From assembly GCA_043810615.1 (NCBI GenBank), contig JBDROA010000092.1, forward strand, positions 3,517 through 67,516: a stretch of DNA of 64,000 bases. Reading direction: 5' to 3'. This DNA comes from VGBK01 sp043810615. Lineage in GTDB: Bacteria > Actinomycetota > Acidimicrobiia > Spongiisociales > UBA11373. A model generated the notes under the pieces. That model did no database searches, was not told where the DNA came from, and worked only from the letters and a program-made list of their open reading frames with translations. Position 1 is the first letter of the stretch; each line of letters starts with the position of its first letter. A program made the translations under genes and the position numbers. Positions 25,373 to 32,835 of the stretch are shown here, piece by piece.

Positions 25373-25402
25373 GCAAGAGGCGGCCTCGCGGCCGTCTCTT
25401 GC
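25373..25402 (+). terminator. Strong hairpin after the zinc-ribbon gene
   Basis: GCAAGAGGCGGCC pairs with GGCCGTCTCTTGC over 13 bp (one G-T wobble) with a 4-nt loop TCGC. It lies 18 nt after the stop codon. No real T-run follows, so it could also be an RNA-stabilising element. Confidence 0.6.
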
Positions 25403-25427
25403 GTCTTCAGGGTCGTCGGGCGGTTCC

Positions 25428-25433
25428 TACCAT
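25428..25433 (+). promoter_or_regulatory. -10 hexamer before the helY mini-ORF
   Basis: TACCAT ends 6 nt before GTG 25440, 25 nt after the hairpin that ends the previous unit. Confidence 0.45.
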
Positions 25434-25439
25434 GGCCCG

Positions 25440-25484
25440 GTGAGCGCTCTCCCGCCCCGCACGGCCCCTCAGGAGCCCCGGTGA
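25440..25484 (+). CDS. Leaderless 14-codon mini-ORF coupled to helY
   Basis: GTG-initiated peptide MSALPPRTAPQEPR. It starts 6 nt after a TACCAT hexamer and ends in TGA overlapping the GTG of helY (GTGA, 25481-25484). The helY ribosome site AGGAG (25471-25475) lies inside it. The peptide is probably not functional itself; the arrangement fits termination-reinitiation coupling. Confidence 0.5.
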   Translation: MSALPPRTAPQEPR

Positions 25485-28012
25485 CCGCCGCCGGCTACCT
25501 GGCAGGGCTGGAATTCCCCCCCGACCTCTTCCAGGCCGAGGCCGCCGCCGCGATCGACCGTGGGGAGACTGTGGTCGTGTGTGCCCCCACGGGTTCGGGG
25601 AAGACGGCGGTCGCTGAGGCGGCGGTGGCCCGGGCCCTCAGCCGCGGGGAGCGGGCGCTGTACACCACCCCGCTGAAGGCCCTCTCCAACCAGAAGTTCG
25701 GGGACTTCCGGGGACGCCTCGGGTCCGAGGCCGTGGGCCTGCTCACCGGGGACAACTCCATCAACGGGCGGGCGCCGGTAGTGGTGATGACCACCGAGGT
25801 GCTGCGCAACATGATGTACGCCGCCAGCCCCGACCTCGCGGACGTCGGGGTGGTGGTGCTCGACGAGGTGCACTACCTGCAGGATCGCTCCCGCGGTCCG
25901 GTCTGGGGGGAGATCATCATCCACCTCGACCCGGCGATCCGCCTGGTGTGCCTGTCGGCCACCGTGGCCAATGCCGGGGAGTTCGCCGCCTGGATTGAGG
26001 CTCGCCGGGGCCCCACCGCGCTGGTCGTGGAGCGGCAGCGCCCCGTTCCCTTGGAGTCGGTGTACCTGCTGCGCGACCGCTGGGAGGGAGGCCGGCTGCG
26101 CCTGCTGCCGGTGTTCGAAGACGGGGACCGGCGCCGGCCCAACGGCCGCCTCGCCGCCATGCTGCGCGCCCGTGATGCCTCACACCGGCGCTACGCCACC
26201 CCCCGCCGGACCGAGACCTGCGAGCTTTTGCGCCGGGAGGGCATGCTGCCGGCCATCTACTTCATCTTCTCGCGGGCAGGTTGCGCCGCCGCCGCGGCCG
26301 CCATGGTGGACCACGGACTGCGGCTCACCACCGCCGAGGAGGCCGCCGCCATCCGGAGCGCGGCGGCCGAGCACACCGCCCACCTGGACCCTGGAGACCT
26401 CTCGGTCCTCGGGTACGGGAACTGGCTGACGGGCCTGGAAGCCGGCGTGGCCCCGCATCACGCGGGCCTGGTGCCCGCCTTCAAGGAGACGGTGGAACGG
26501 CTCTTCGCCGCCGGCCTGGTCAAGCTGGTGTTCGCCACCGAAACCCTCTCTCTGGGGATCAACATGCCGGCCCGGGCAGTGGTGTTGGAGAGCCTGACCA
26601 AGTTTGGGGGAGAGGGCCACGAGCTGTTGCAGGCCGGCGACTACACCCAGCTCACCGGCCGGGCGGGTCGCCGCGGTATCGATCGGTTGGGTACCGCGGT
26701 GGTGCTGCACTCGCCGTACCTGCCCTTTGAGCGGGTGGCGGCGATTGCCGCCACCGGCTCGCACCCGCTCCGCTCATCGTTCCGGCCCACCTACAACATG
26801 GCGGCCAATCTGGTGGCGGTCTACCCGCGGGAGCGGGCCGAGAAGCTGCTCAACGCCTCCTTCGCTCAGTTCCACGACGAGCGCGGCAACGCCGACCTGG
26901 CCGCCACGATCGAGGAGGAGGAGCGGGCCCTGGCCGCCGACCGGGCCGCGGCCGCCTGCGAGTGGGGCGACATCTGGGCGCTGGCGGCCGAGGCCCCGCG
27001 CGTTCGGGACGACGTCATGAGGAAGTTCGCCGCTTCCACCGCGGCGGGGGACGTGCTGGAGTGGCCCGGCGCCGGGGGTCGGGAGCGCCGGGTGGTGGTC
27101 GCCCGGGGGCACGGGAAGCGGCCCCGGCTGCTGACGGTGGGCGAGGACGGGGCCCTGCAGCGTCTCGAACCGGAGCAGCTGCCGCCCACGGCGACGGTTG
27201 CCGGACGACTGGCGCTGCCCGAGCCCTACCAACCCCGTGAGCCGGACTACCGCCGGGGGGTGGCCGCGCTGCTCCGCGAGTGGCAGACGGACGAAGCGGC
27301 GCGACCCGCCTATGCCATCGCCGCGGGCGAGCCCACCGGGGCGGCCGCCTGCCCCGACCTCGGCAGCCACCTGGCCGGAGCGCGGGCCGCTCTCCGCCGA
27401 GAGCGACGGCTCGAGGGCCTTCGCCGCCGGCAACGAGTGGCCGGGGCCGGCATGGTTCCCCACCTTCGGGCCATCCTCGGCTTGTTGCGCCGCTGGGGCT
27501 ACGCCGGGGAGTGGAGCCTGACGCCGGCGGGGGACCGGCTGCGCTTCATCTACAACGACATGGACCTGTTGGTCGCCGAGTCGCTGCAGCAAGGCTGTTT
27601 CGATGGCCTCGATCCCGCAGAGGCGGGAGCCCTGGCCTCGGTGTTCACCTACGAGCCGCGCGGCGAGGTGGCGACCGAGCCCTGGCCGACCCGCCGCCTC
27701 CGCGATCGAGCAGAGCGCATCGTCGGGATCTGGGGGAGCCTCGCCGACGACGAGGAGGGGGCCGGGCTGGCCGCCACGCGAGCTCCCGAGGCGGGGTTCG
27801 CCGCGATCGCCTACCGTTGGGGAAGCGGGGAGGGTCTCGAGGACCTGTTCGGGGAGGAAGGGAAGGGAGTGGGCGACTTCGTGCGCAACTGCCGTCAGCT
27901 CATCGACCTGCTGCGGCAGATGGCCGACGCCGCCCCCCACCTGCGACCGGTCCTCACGGCGGCGGCCGGCGCCCTCGACCGGGGGGTGGTGGCCGCCTCG
28001 GGGGCCGTATGA
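25481..28012 (+). CDS. helY: Ski2/Mtr4-like DEVH-box RNA helicase HelY
   Basis: ATP-dependent RNA helicase of 843 residues. Motifs: Q-region FPPDLFQAEAA, Walker A APTGSGKTAVAE, Ia TTPLKALSNQKF, DEVH box VVLDEVHYLQD, SAT motif LSATVANAGEF, and VI QLTGRAGRRGIDRLG. An insert with KOW/SH3-like beta region follows (about 520-590), and the C-terminal part (RRWGYAGEWSLTPAGDRLRFIYNDMDLLVAESLQQGCFDGLDPAEAGALASVF) is the DSHCT domain of exosome-type helicases. Role in RNA turnover is inferred from Ski2/Mtr4. HelY near pafBC is conserved in actinobacteria. GTG start coupled to a mini-ORF; ATGA overlap with the kinase gene downstream. Confidence 0.94.
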   Translation: MTAAGYLAGLEFPPDLFQAEAAAAIDRGETVVVCAPTGSGKTAVAEAAVARALSRGERALYTTPLKALSNQKFGDFRGRLGSEAVGLLTGDNSINGRAPVVVMTTEVLRNMMYAASPDLADVGVVVLDEVHYLQDRSRGPVWGEIIIHLDPAIRLVCLSATVANAGEFAAWIEARRGPTALVVERQRPVPLESVYLLRDRWEGGRLRLLPVFEDGDRRRPNGRLAAMLRARDASHRRYATPRRTETCELLRREGMLPAIYFIFSRAGCAAAAAAMVDHGLRLTTAEEAAAIRSAAAEHTAHLDPGDLSVLGYGNWLTGLEAGVAPHHAGLVPAFKETVERLFAAGLVKLVFATETLSLGINMPARAVVLESLTKFGGEGHELLQAGDYTQLTGRAGRRGIDRLGTAVVLHSPYLPFERVAAIAATGSHPLRSSFRPTYNMAANLVAVYPRERAEKLLNASFAQFHDERGNADLAATIEEEERALAADRAAAACEWGDIWALAAEAPRVRDDVMRKFAASTAAGDVLEWPGAGGRERRVVVARGHGKRPRLLTVGEDGALQRLEPEQLPPTATVAGRLALPEPYQPREPDYRRGVAALLREWQTDEAARPAYAIAAGEPTGAAACPDLGSHLAGARAALRRERRLEGLRRRQRVAGAGMVPHLRAILGLLRRWGYAGEWSLTPAGDRLRFIYNDMDLLVAESLQQGCFDGLDPAEAGALASVFTYEPRGEVATEPWPTRRLRDRAERIVGIWGSLADDEEGAGLAATRAPEAGFAAIAYRWGSGEGLEDLFGEEGKGVGDFVRNCRQLIDLLRQMADAAPHLRPVLTAAAGALDRGVVAASGAV

Positions 28013-28890
28013 CCTGGTGGGTGGTGGTCAACCCGGCGGCGGGGAATCGCGAGGCCTGGGACGAACGGGTGCGCCGCTGCCTGGGAGGGCTGGGCCTCGA
28101 GGCCGAGGTGCGGACTTCGGAGTCGGCGGAGCACCTGCGGGCCCTGGTGGCCGAGGGCATTGCGGCCGGGGCCCGGCGTTTCGTGGCCGTCGGAGGGGAC
28201 GGCACGGTCAGCCTGGTCGCCGACTCTCTCTTTCGCGACCCCTGGGACGAGCCGCCCACGCTGGGAATCCTGCCGGCGGGCTCCGGCTGCGACTTCGCGC
28301 GCACCTTCGGCATTCCTCAGGACCTGGAGGCGGCTGCCCGCCATCTCGCCGGGGAGGCCACCTACCTGGTGGATGTCGGAGTCGCCGAGGGGACCTGGGG
28401 GGTGCGCCGCTTTCTCAACGTACTCGACATCGGGGTGATCGCCGCGACGGTGCACCGTGCCGAGCGGGCCACGCGCCGCCTCGGGCGGTACCGCTACAAG
28501 GCGGCCTTCTGGGCGACGCTGCCGCTGTTCCGCACCACCCGCCTGACACTCCAGATGGACCACCGCACCTTCGAGGGCAAGGCGAACACCGTCGTGCTGG
28601 CCAACGGCCAGTTCTTCGGGTTCAACATGAACGTGGCCCCGCGGGCTTCCCCGGCCGACGGCCTCCTCGACGTGCAGGTCTACACCGGTCCCAAGACGAC
28701 CGCACTGGTCCTGCTGCCGAAGGTGAGCCGCGGCCGCCACCTGGCCCACCCCGCGGTGACCCGCTTTCGCTCGGGGTCCGTCGCGGTGGCCACCGAGCGG
28801 CCCTGGCCCATCGAGGTGGACGGCGACTATCTGGGTGAGACACCGGTGCGGGTGTGGCTCGAGCCGCGGGCTCTGCGCCTCAAGGTCTGA
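28009..28890 (+). CDS. Diacylglycerol/lipid kinase family protein
   Basis: Phosphorylates a lipid hydroxyl (diacylglycerol, sphingoid base or similar) with ATP; cytoplasmic, membrane-associating. Motifs: VVVNPAAGN at the N-terminus, the catalytic nucleotide loop VAVGGDGTVSLVAD, LGILPAGSGCDFARTFGIP, and the beta-rich C-terminal domain with FNMNVAPRASPADGLLDVQVY and PIEVDGDYLGETPV. 293 residues, normal for DgkB/YegS-like enzymes. SGCDFAR replaces the usual GTGNDFAR/GTANDLAR loop (Cys for Asn). ATG overlaps the helY TGA. Exact lipid unknown. Confidence 0.9.
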   Translation: MTWWVVVNPAAGNREAWDERVRRCLGGLGLEAEVRTSESAEHLRALVAEGIAAGARRFVAVGGDGTVSLVADSLFRDPWDEPPTLGILPAGSGCDFARTFGIPQDLEAAARHLAGEATYLVDVGVAEGTWGVRRFLNVLDIGVIAATVHRAERATRRLGRYRYKAAFWATLPLFRTTRLTLQMDHRTFEGKANTVVLANGQFFGFNMNVAPRASPADGLLDVQVYTGPKTTALVLLPKVSRGRHLAHPAVTRFRSGSVAVATERPWPIEVDGDYLGETPVRVWLEPRALRLKV

Positions 28891-28910
28891 ACGGCCCGTC
28901 CGCCCGGCCC

Positions 28911-28939
28911 TATACTCCCCGCCGCCCTCGCCACAGGAG
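28911..28939 (+). promoter_or_regulatory. -10 hexamer and ribosome site of the DUF4193 gene
   Basis: TATACT (28911-28916) with transcription start expected near 28923 and CAGGAG (28934-28939) 5 nt before ATG 28944. Same hexamer as the mpa promoter; both are leadered and carry a ribosome site, unlike the leaderless units. Confidence 0.55.
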
Positions 28940-28943
28940 TGTC

Positions 28944-29459
28944 ATGGTGCCCCCCCGTACGCCCCCGACCGACGACTTCGCGGACGAAGAACCGGAGGAG
29001 CAGACCTGGCTCGAGGCCGAGGAAGATCCCCCCGCCGAGCAGCCCGATCCCGCGTTCGAGCCGGAACCCGAAGCGGAAGAAGAACAGGGAGAAGACGCGG
29101 TAGTGGCGTTCGCCGAAGCGGAGGTATTCGAAGAAGAGGACTTAGAGGAGGGGGAGGCCGAGCAGGCCGAGGAGGAGGGGGAGGCCGAAGAAGCCGAAGA
29201 AGCCGAAGAGGGGGAGGAAGAGGCCCTCGACGAGCTTGAAGCCGAAGAGTTGGACATGCTCACCGATGACGAGGTGGCGGAGTTGCTTCCCGTCGACGAG
29301 GTCGAGGAACTGCGCAAGCTGCGCCGAGAGGCGATCGAACTGGAGATTGAGGCCAATGCGGTGGCCGAGGACGAGTTCGTGTGCAGCAACTGCTTTCTGG
29401 TGAAGCGCACAACCCAACTGGCGGACAAGCGCAAGACGCTGTGTCGCGACTGCATCTGA
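28944..29459 (+). CDS. DUF4193-like zinc-ribbon protein with extended Glu-rich region
   Basis: Protein of 171 residues. The C-terminus, VAEDEFVCSNCFLVKRTTQLADKRKTLCRDCI, is the actinobacterial DUF4193 zinc ribbon (two CxxC pairs). Unlike most family members, which are about 100 residues, it carries some 90 residues of almost pure Glu/Ala/Asp (about 30-120), giving a strongly negative, probably disordered or helical arm. ATG 28944 is chosen because promoter and ribosome site lie directly upstream. Function unknown; abundant DUF4193 proteins may associate with the transcription or translation machinery, which is speculation. Confidence 0.85.
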   Translation: MVPPRTPPTDDFADEEPEEQTWLEAEEDPPAEQPDPAFEPEPEAEEEQGEDAVVAFAEAEVFEEEDLEEGEAEQAEEEGEAEEAEEAEEGEEEALDELEAEELDMLTDDEVAELLPVDEVEELRKLRREAIELEIEANAVAEDEFVCSNCFLVKRTTQLADKRKTLCRDCI

Positions 29460-29481
29460 CCGCTCGAAGGCCGGGAGAAGA

Positions 29482-29501
29482 CACGCCCCAGTCGGGGCGT
29501 G
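29482..29501 (+). terminator. Hairpin between DUF4193 and HAD genes
   Basis: CACGCCCC and GGGGCGTG form a perfect 8-bp stem with loop AGTC, 22 nt after the DUF4193 stop and 7 nt before the HAD ATG. It may end the first message or hide the HAD start from ribosomes; no T-run follows. Confidence 0.5.
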
Positions 29502-29508
29502 GCCGGGC

Positions 29509-30300
29509 ATGAGAGCCTCGGCTCCTTCACCAGCCGCCCCGGGCAACGTCGTCTGTGACCTGGACGGGGTCGTCTACCTCGCCGAGACCGGGATTCCCGG
29601 AGCCGGGGAGGCCCTGACCGCCCTGGAGGGCCGCGGCTACCGGCTGATCTTCGCCACCAACGCCCCCATGCGCACTGCCGCCCAGGTCGCCGAGCACATC
29701 GGGGCGGCGACCGGCTATCCCGCCCGGGCGGAGCAGGTGATCAACGCCGCCATGGCGGCCGCGGCCCTGCTGGCGCCGGCCGACGGCCCGGTGCTGGTGG
29801 TGGGCGAAGGGGGCCTGGGCCCCACCCTGGAGCAGGCCGGGCTCGAGCTCACCGACGACCCCGATCGGGCCCGCACGGTGGTGGTGGGCCTGGATCGCAA
29901 GCTGACCTACGACCACCTGCGGGCGGCGACCCGCGCGGTGCTGGGCGGCGCCCGCCTCGTGGCCTGCAACCGCGACGCCACCTACCCCACCGAGTCGGGG
30001 CTCTGGCCTGGCGGCGGGGCCATCGTGGCCGCCATCGAGACTGCCACGGGCCGCACGGCCGAGGTGGCGGGGAAACCCTGCCCACCCATGACGTCCTTGA
30101 TCCGCCGGGCGCTGGGGCCCGGCCCCACCTGGGTAGTGGGCGACCGGCCGGAGACGGACCTGGCCCTGGGAAGGGACGAGGGTTGGGCCACGGTGCTGGT
30201 GCTCAGTGGTGTCGTATCCGACCCGCGCCGCGTGCCGGACGGCCTTCGCCCCGACCTGGTGCTCCCCAGCCTCGCCGCTCTGCCGGCCCTCCTGCCCTGA
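29509..30300 (+). CDS. HAD-superfamily (NagD/class IIA) phosphatase
   Basis: Aspartate-nucleophile phosphatase of 263 residues acting on a small phosphorylated metabolite in the cytoplasm. HAD motif I DLDGVVYL, motif II FATNAP, class IIA cap domain in the middle, motif III Lys in VAGKPCPPM and motif IV WVVGDRPETDLALGRDEGW. A NagD-like HAD gene just before tlyA-nadK-recN is a common actinobacterial order. Substrate unknown. ATG 29509 has no ribosome site and is preceded by a stable hairpin, so a slightly downstream start is possible. Its TGA abuts the stop of the convergent rhomboid gene. Confidence 0.88.
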   Translation: MRASAPSPAAPGNVVCDLDGVVYLAETGIPGAGEALTALEGRGYRLIFATNAPMRTAAQVAEHIGAATGYPARAEQVINAAMAAAALLAPADGPVLVVGEGGLGPTLEQAGLELTDDPDRARTVVVGLDRKLTYDHLRAATRAVLGGARLVACNRDATYPTESGLWPGGGAIVAAIETATGRTAEVAGKPCPPMTSLIRRALGPGPTWVVGDRPETDLALGRDEGWATVLVLSGVVSDPRRVPDGLRPDLVLPSLAALPALLP

Positions 30301-31047
30301 TCAGACGGCGCCGGGGCGGGCCGCGCTCCGGGGGTGGGGCTCCATGGCGTTCCCCAGCAGACGGCGCCGGAAGGGGAAGGCCACCAGCATCCCGAAGAGG
30401 AACCCGGCCACGTGTGCCTCCCAGGCGATCCCGTTAGCGTCGCCGACCAGGAGGAACTGGCTCAGGAACCAAAGGCCCAGGAAGAAGACGGCGGGGATGG
30501 CGACGATGCGAAAGAGGATCAGCGTCAGCACGAGGTGCCGGGGGAAGAGCACCAGGTAGGCTCCCATGACCCCGGCGATCGCTCCGCTGGCCCCCACCAG
30601 CGGCACCGTGGTCTCCGGGTTGGCCCACACGAAGCCGGCGGTGGCGGCCACCCCGGAAGCGGCGTAGAGCAGCAAGTACCCGGGCCCGCCGAAGGCCTCC
30701 TCGACGTTGTTGCCGAAGATCCACAGACTCCACATGTTGAAGAGCAGGTGGAGGATGCCGCCGTGGAGAAACATCGACATCACCACGGACAGCCAGACGT
30801 TCTTCGCCGGGAACACGGGGCGGGAGGGCTCGTCCTCGCAGAACCCCTCGAGGATCTCGTCGCGGTCGAGCGGGTCGCCGGTGGTGATCTCGCAGGCGAT
30901 GGCGGCCCGCTCGTAGAGGAACTCGACCTCCTCCGTGCTGCCCGATGGGGGCTGCACGGCGGAGTACACCAGCACGCACGCGGCGATCAGTCCCCAGGTG
31001 AGGAAGGGGCGGGCGCGGGTGGGGTTGATGTCGCGGATCGGCAGCAA
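30301..31047 (-). CDS. Rhomboid-family intramembrane serine protease
   Basis: Six-helix membrane protease (248 residues) cleaving transmembrane segments. The catalytic Ser lies in GASGAIAGVMGAYL and the His in EAHVAGFLFG; HGGILHLLFNMWSLWIFG is the conserved L1-TM2 region with the oxyanion Asn. A loop of about 50 residues with two cysteines (CEITTGDPL ... GFCEDEPS) follows TM1 and may form a disulfide outside. Start is TTG (complement of 31045-31047) with an ACAGGAAG ribosome site upstream. Its -10 region overlaps that of the divergent mini-ORF/tlyA unit. Confidence 0.92.
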   Translation of the reverse strand: MLPIRDINPTRARPFLTWGLIAACVLVYSAVQPPSGSTEEVEFLYERAAIACEITTGDPLDRDEILEGFCEDEPSRPVFPAKNVWLSVVMSMFLHGGILHLLFNMWSLWIFGNNVEEAFGGPGYLLLYAASGVAATAGFVWANPETTVPLVGASGAIAGVMGAYLVLFPRHLVLTLILFRIVAIPAVFFLGLWFLSQFLLVGDANGIAWEAHVAGFLFGMLVAFPFRRRLLGNAMEPHPRSAARPGAV

Positions 31048-31072
31048 AACCGCTTCCTGTCCCTCTGTGGGG

Positions 31073-31080
31073 GGATAATG
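31073..31080. promoter_or_regulatory. Overlapping divergent -10 elements
   Basis: GATAAT (31074-31079) reads as a -10 on the plus strand 6 nt before ATG 31086; its complement reads TTATCC/CATTAT, a -10 for the rhomboid gene about 26 nt before its TTG. The two promoters probably share this AT-rich patch and compete. Confidence 0.45.
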
Positions 31081-31085
31081 CTGTC

Positions 31086-31226
31086 ATGGATACTACGCCG
31101 CTCGACTCCATGCTACGGGCCCTCGAGGACGCCGACCCGGCCGAAGCCCCCGATCTGGCCGACGCCGTCGCCCGCGTCCTCGGGGATTGGCTCGATCCGC
31201 TGCGCCATTCCGAGGGGGCCCGCTGA
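31086..31226 (+). CDS. Leaderless small acidic protein coupled to tlyA
   Basis: Forty-six codons: MDTTPLDSMLRALEDADPAE and a second acidic helix (LADAVARVLGDWLDPLRH). Its ATG lies 6 nt after a GATAAT hexamer, with no ribosome site. The TGA (31224-31226) overlaps a CTG that is the best start for tlyA. A small ORF at this place between HAD and tlyA genes is seen in other actinobacteria, so it may be a real protein of unknown role. Confidence 0.6.
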   Translation: MDTTPLDSMLRALEDADPAEAPDLADAVARVLGDWLDPLRHSEGAR

Positions 31227-32005
31227 CCCGCCGCCGGCTCGACCTCGAACTCGTGCGGCGCGGCCTGGCCTCCACCCGCACCACGGCGCAGCGGCTGATC
31301 GCCGCCGGCCGGGTCGTGGTCCACGGTGTGCCCGAGCCGCGCCCGGCCACTCTGGTCGACCAGCAGGCCGCCGTGTCGGTGACCGACGACGGGCCCCGGT
31401 GGGCGAGCCGGGGGGGCGTGAAGCTGGCCGCGGCTCTCGAGTCTCTCGGAGTGGACTGCGCGGGGCGGCGCTGCCTCGACGTGGGGGCCTCCACCGGGGG
31501 GTTCACCGATGTGCTCCTCGTCCGCGGGGCCGAGACGGTGACCGCGGTTGACGTGGGGTACGGGCAACTGGCGTGGCGGCTGCGCTCCGACCCGCGGGTG
31601 GCCGTTTTCGACCGCACCAACTTCCGCCTGGCCGACCCGGCGGCCCTGGGCGCCCCGTTCGACCTGGTGACCGCCGACGTGTCGTTCATCTCCCTCCGGC
31701 TCCTGGCCCCAAACCTGGCGGCTTGCGGCCGGCCCGGCACGGAGTACGTTGTGCTGGTGAAACCGCAGTTCGAGGTGGGCCGCCGCCAGGTGCGCCGCGG
31801 CGGGCTGGTCACCGATTCGCAAATGCATCGCTTCGCCCTCCAGGGGGTGGCCGACGGCTTCGCCGCCGCCGGCCTGGGCACCAAAGGCGCCCACCCCTCG
31901 CCCATCACCGGGGCCACGGGCAATCGGGAGTTCTTCCTCCATGCCGTGTGGGGCCGCGCGCTGCAGCCGGCCACACCGTCATTCGATGAGGTGGTGCTGT
32001 CGTGA
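31223..32005 (+). CDS. tlyA: TlyA family rRNA 2'-O-methyltransferase
   Basis: Methylates ribose 2'-OH in 16S and 23S rRNA (the modification needed for capreomycin sensitivity in mycobacteria). N-terminal S4 RNA-binding domain (RRLDLELVRRGLASTRTTAQRLIAAGRVVVHG), then an FtsJ-like methyltransferase with GASTGGFTDVLL as the SAM site and KPQFEVGR. No ATG or GTG precedes the S4 domain. Candidates are CTG 31223, overlapping the upstream TGA and preceded by CGAGGGGG, or TTG 31187. CTG gives MTRRRLDLELVRR, matching the family start best. 260 residues. GTGA overlap with nadK. Confidence 0.9.
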   Translation: MTRRRLDLELVRRGLASTRTTAQRLIAAGRVVVHGVPEPRPATLVDQQAAVSVTDDGPRWASRGGVKLAAALESLGVDCAGRRCLDVGASTGGFTDVLLVRGAETVTAVDVGYGQLAWRLRSDPRVAVFDRTNFRLADPAALGAPFDLVTADVSFISLRLLAPNLAACGRPGTEYVVLVKPQFEVGRRQVRRGGLVTDSQMHRFALQGVADGFAAAGLGTKGAHPSPITGATGNREFFLHAVWGRALQPATPSFDEVVLS

Positions 32006-32835
32006 GGCTGGCGTTGGTGGTCCATCCCGACCGGGAGAGCGCCGCGGCCCTCGCCGCCGACCTGGTGGCCCGGGCTGCGCGGCGGGGTATCGAGGTGTCG
32101 GCCCTCTCCCACGACGCTCGCCGTGTGCCCGGCACCGTTCTGCGCCCCGCGGACACCCCGCTGCGGGCCGACGTGGTGGTGGCCGTGGGAGGAGACGGCA
32201 CCATGCTCGAGGCGGTGCGGGTAGCGCTGGACGCCGACTTGCCCGTCCTCGGGGTGAACGCCGGGCACGTCGGGTTCTTGACTCGCGTAGAGCCCGGCCG
32301 CATCGACGTCGCCCTCGACGCGCTGGCGGCAGGCGGCTGGGCCGAATCGCGGCGCATGACCCTGTGCGCCCGCGTCCAAGGCCGTCCGGATGCGGTTGGC
32401 CTCAACGACGTGGTGGTGGAGAAGGCAGTCAGCCAGCACGTGGTGAAGATCTCGGTGGTGGTGGGGGCCGAGCGCCTGGTGTCGTACCGGGCCGACGGGG
32501 TGGTAGTGGCCACACCCACCGGTTCCACCGCCTACACGTTCTCGGCGGGGGGCCCTCTGGTGGACCCCGAATTGGAGGCTCTGGTGGTCACGGCCGTGGC
32601 CCCGCACAACCTGTTCGCCCGCCCCATCGTCTTTCGCCCCGACGTCGGCCTCCGGCTCACGGTCGACGACGACCGCCCAGCGCGGGTGAACGTGGACGGC
32701 CGCACGCTGGCCGTTCTCGCCCCCGGCGAGGAGGTCGCGGTGTCCCGGGGGGAAAGGGCGGCTCGTTTCGTGGAGTTGTGGCCGCGCCACTTCGCCGTAT
32801 CGGTGCGTGAGCGGTTTCACCTGCACGATGCTTGA
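32002..32835 (+). CDS. nadK: NAD kinase
   Basis: Phosphorylates NAD+ to NADP+ with ATP or polyphosphate. Motifs: VAVGGDGTMLEAVR, GVNAGHVGFLTR, LNDVVVEKA, and the NAD-binding stretch TPTGSTAYTFSAGGPLVDPE. 277 residues, normal. GTG 32002 overlaps the tlyA stop; the 3' end overlaps recN by 8 nt. The tlyA-nadK-recN order is widespread in Gram-positive bacteria. Confidence 0.96.
   Translation: MRLALVVHPDRESAAALAADLVARAARRGIEVSALSHDARRVPGTVLRPADTPLRADVVVAVGGDGTMLEAVRVALDADLPVLGVNAGHVGFLTRVEPGRIDVALDALAAGGWAESRRMTLCARVQGRPDAVGLNDVVVEKAVSQHVVKISVVVGAERLVSYRADGVVVATPTGSTAYTFSAGGPLVDPELEALVVTAVAPHNLFARPIVFRPDVGLRLTVDDDRPARVNVDGRTLAVLAPGEEVAVSRGERAARFVELWPRHFAVSVRERFHLHDA

Noticed and set aside
29050..29240. 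GAA/GAG-rich stretch as a DNA repeat or CRISPR-like array
   Set aside because: It has no regular period or spacers and is in-frame coding for the Glu-rich arm of the DUF4193 protein.
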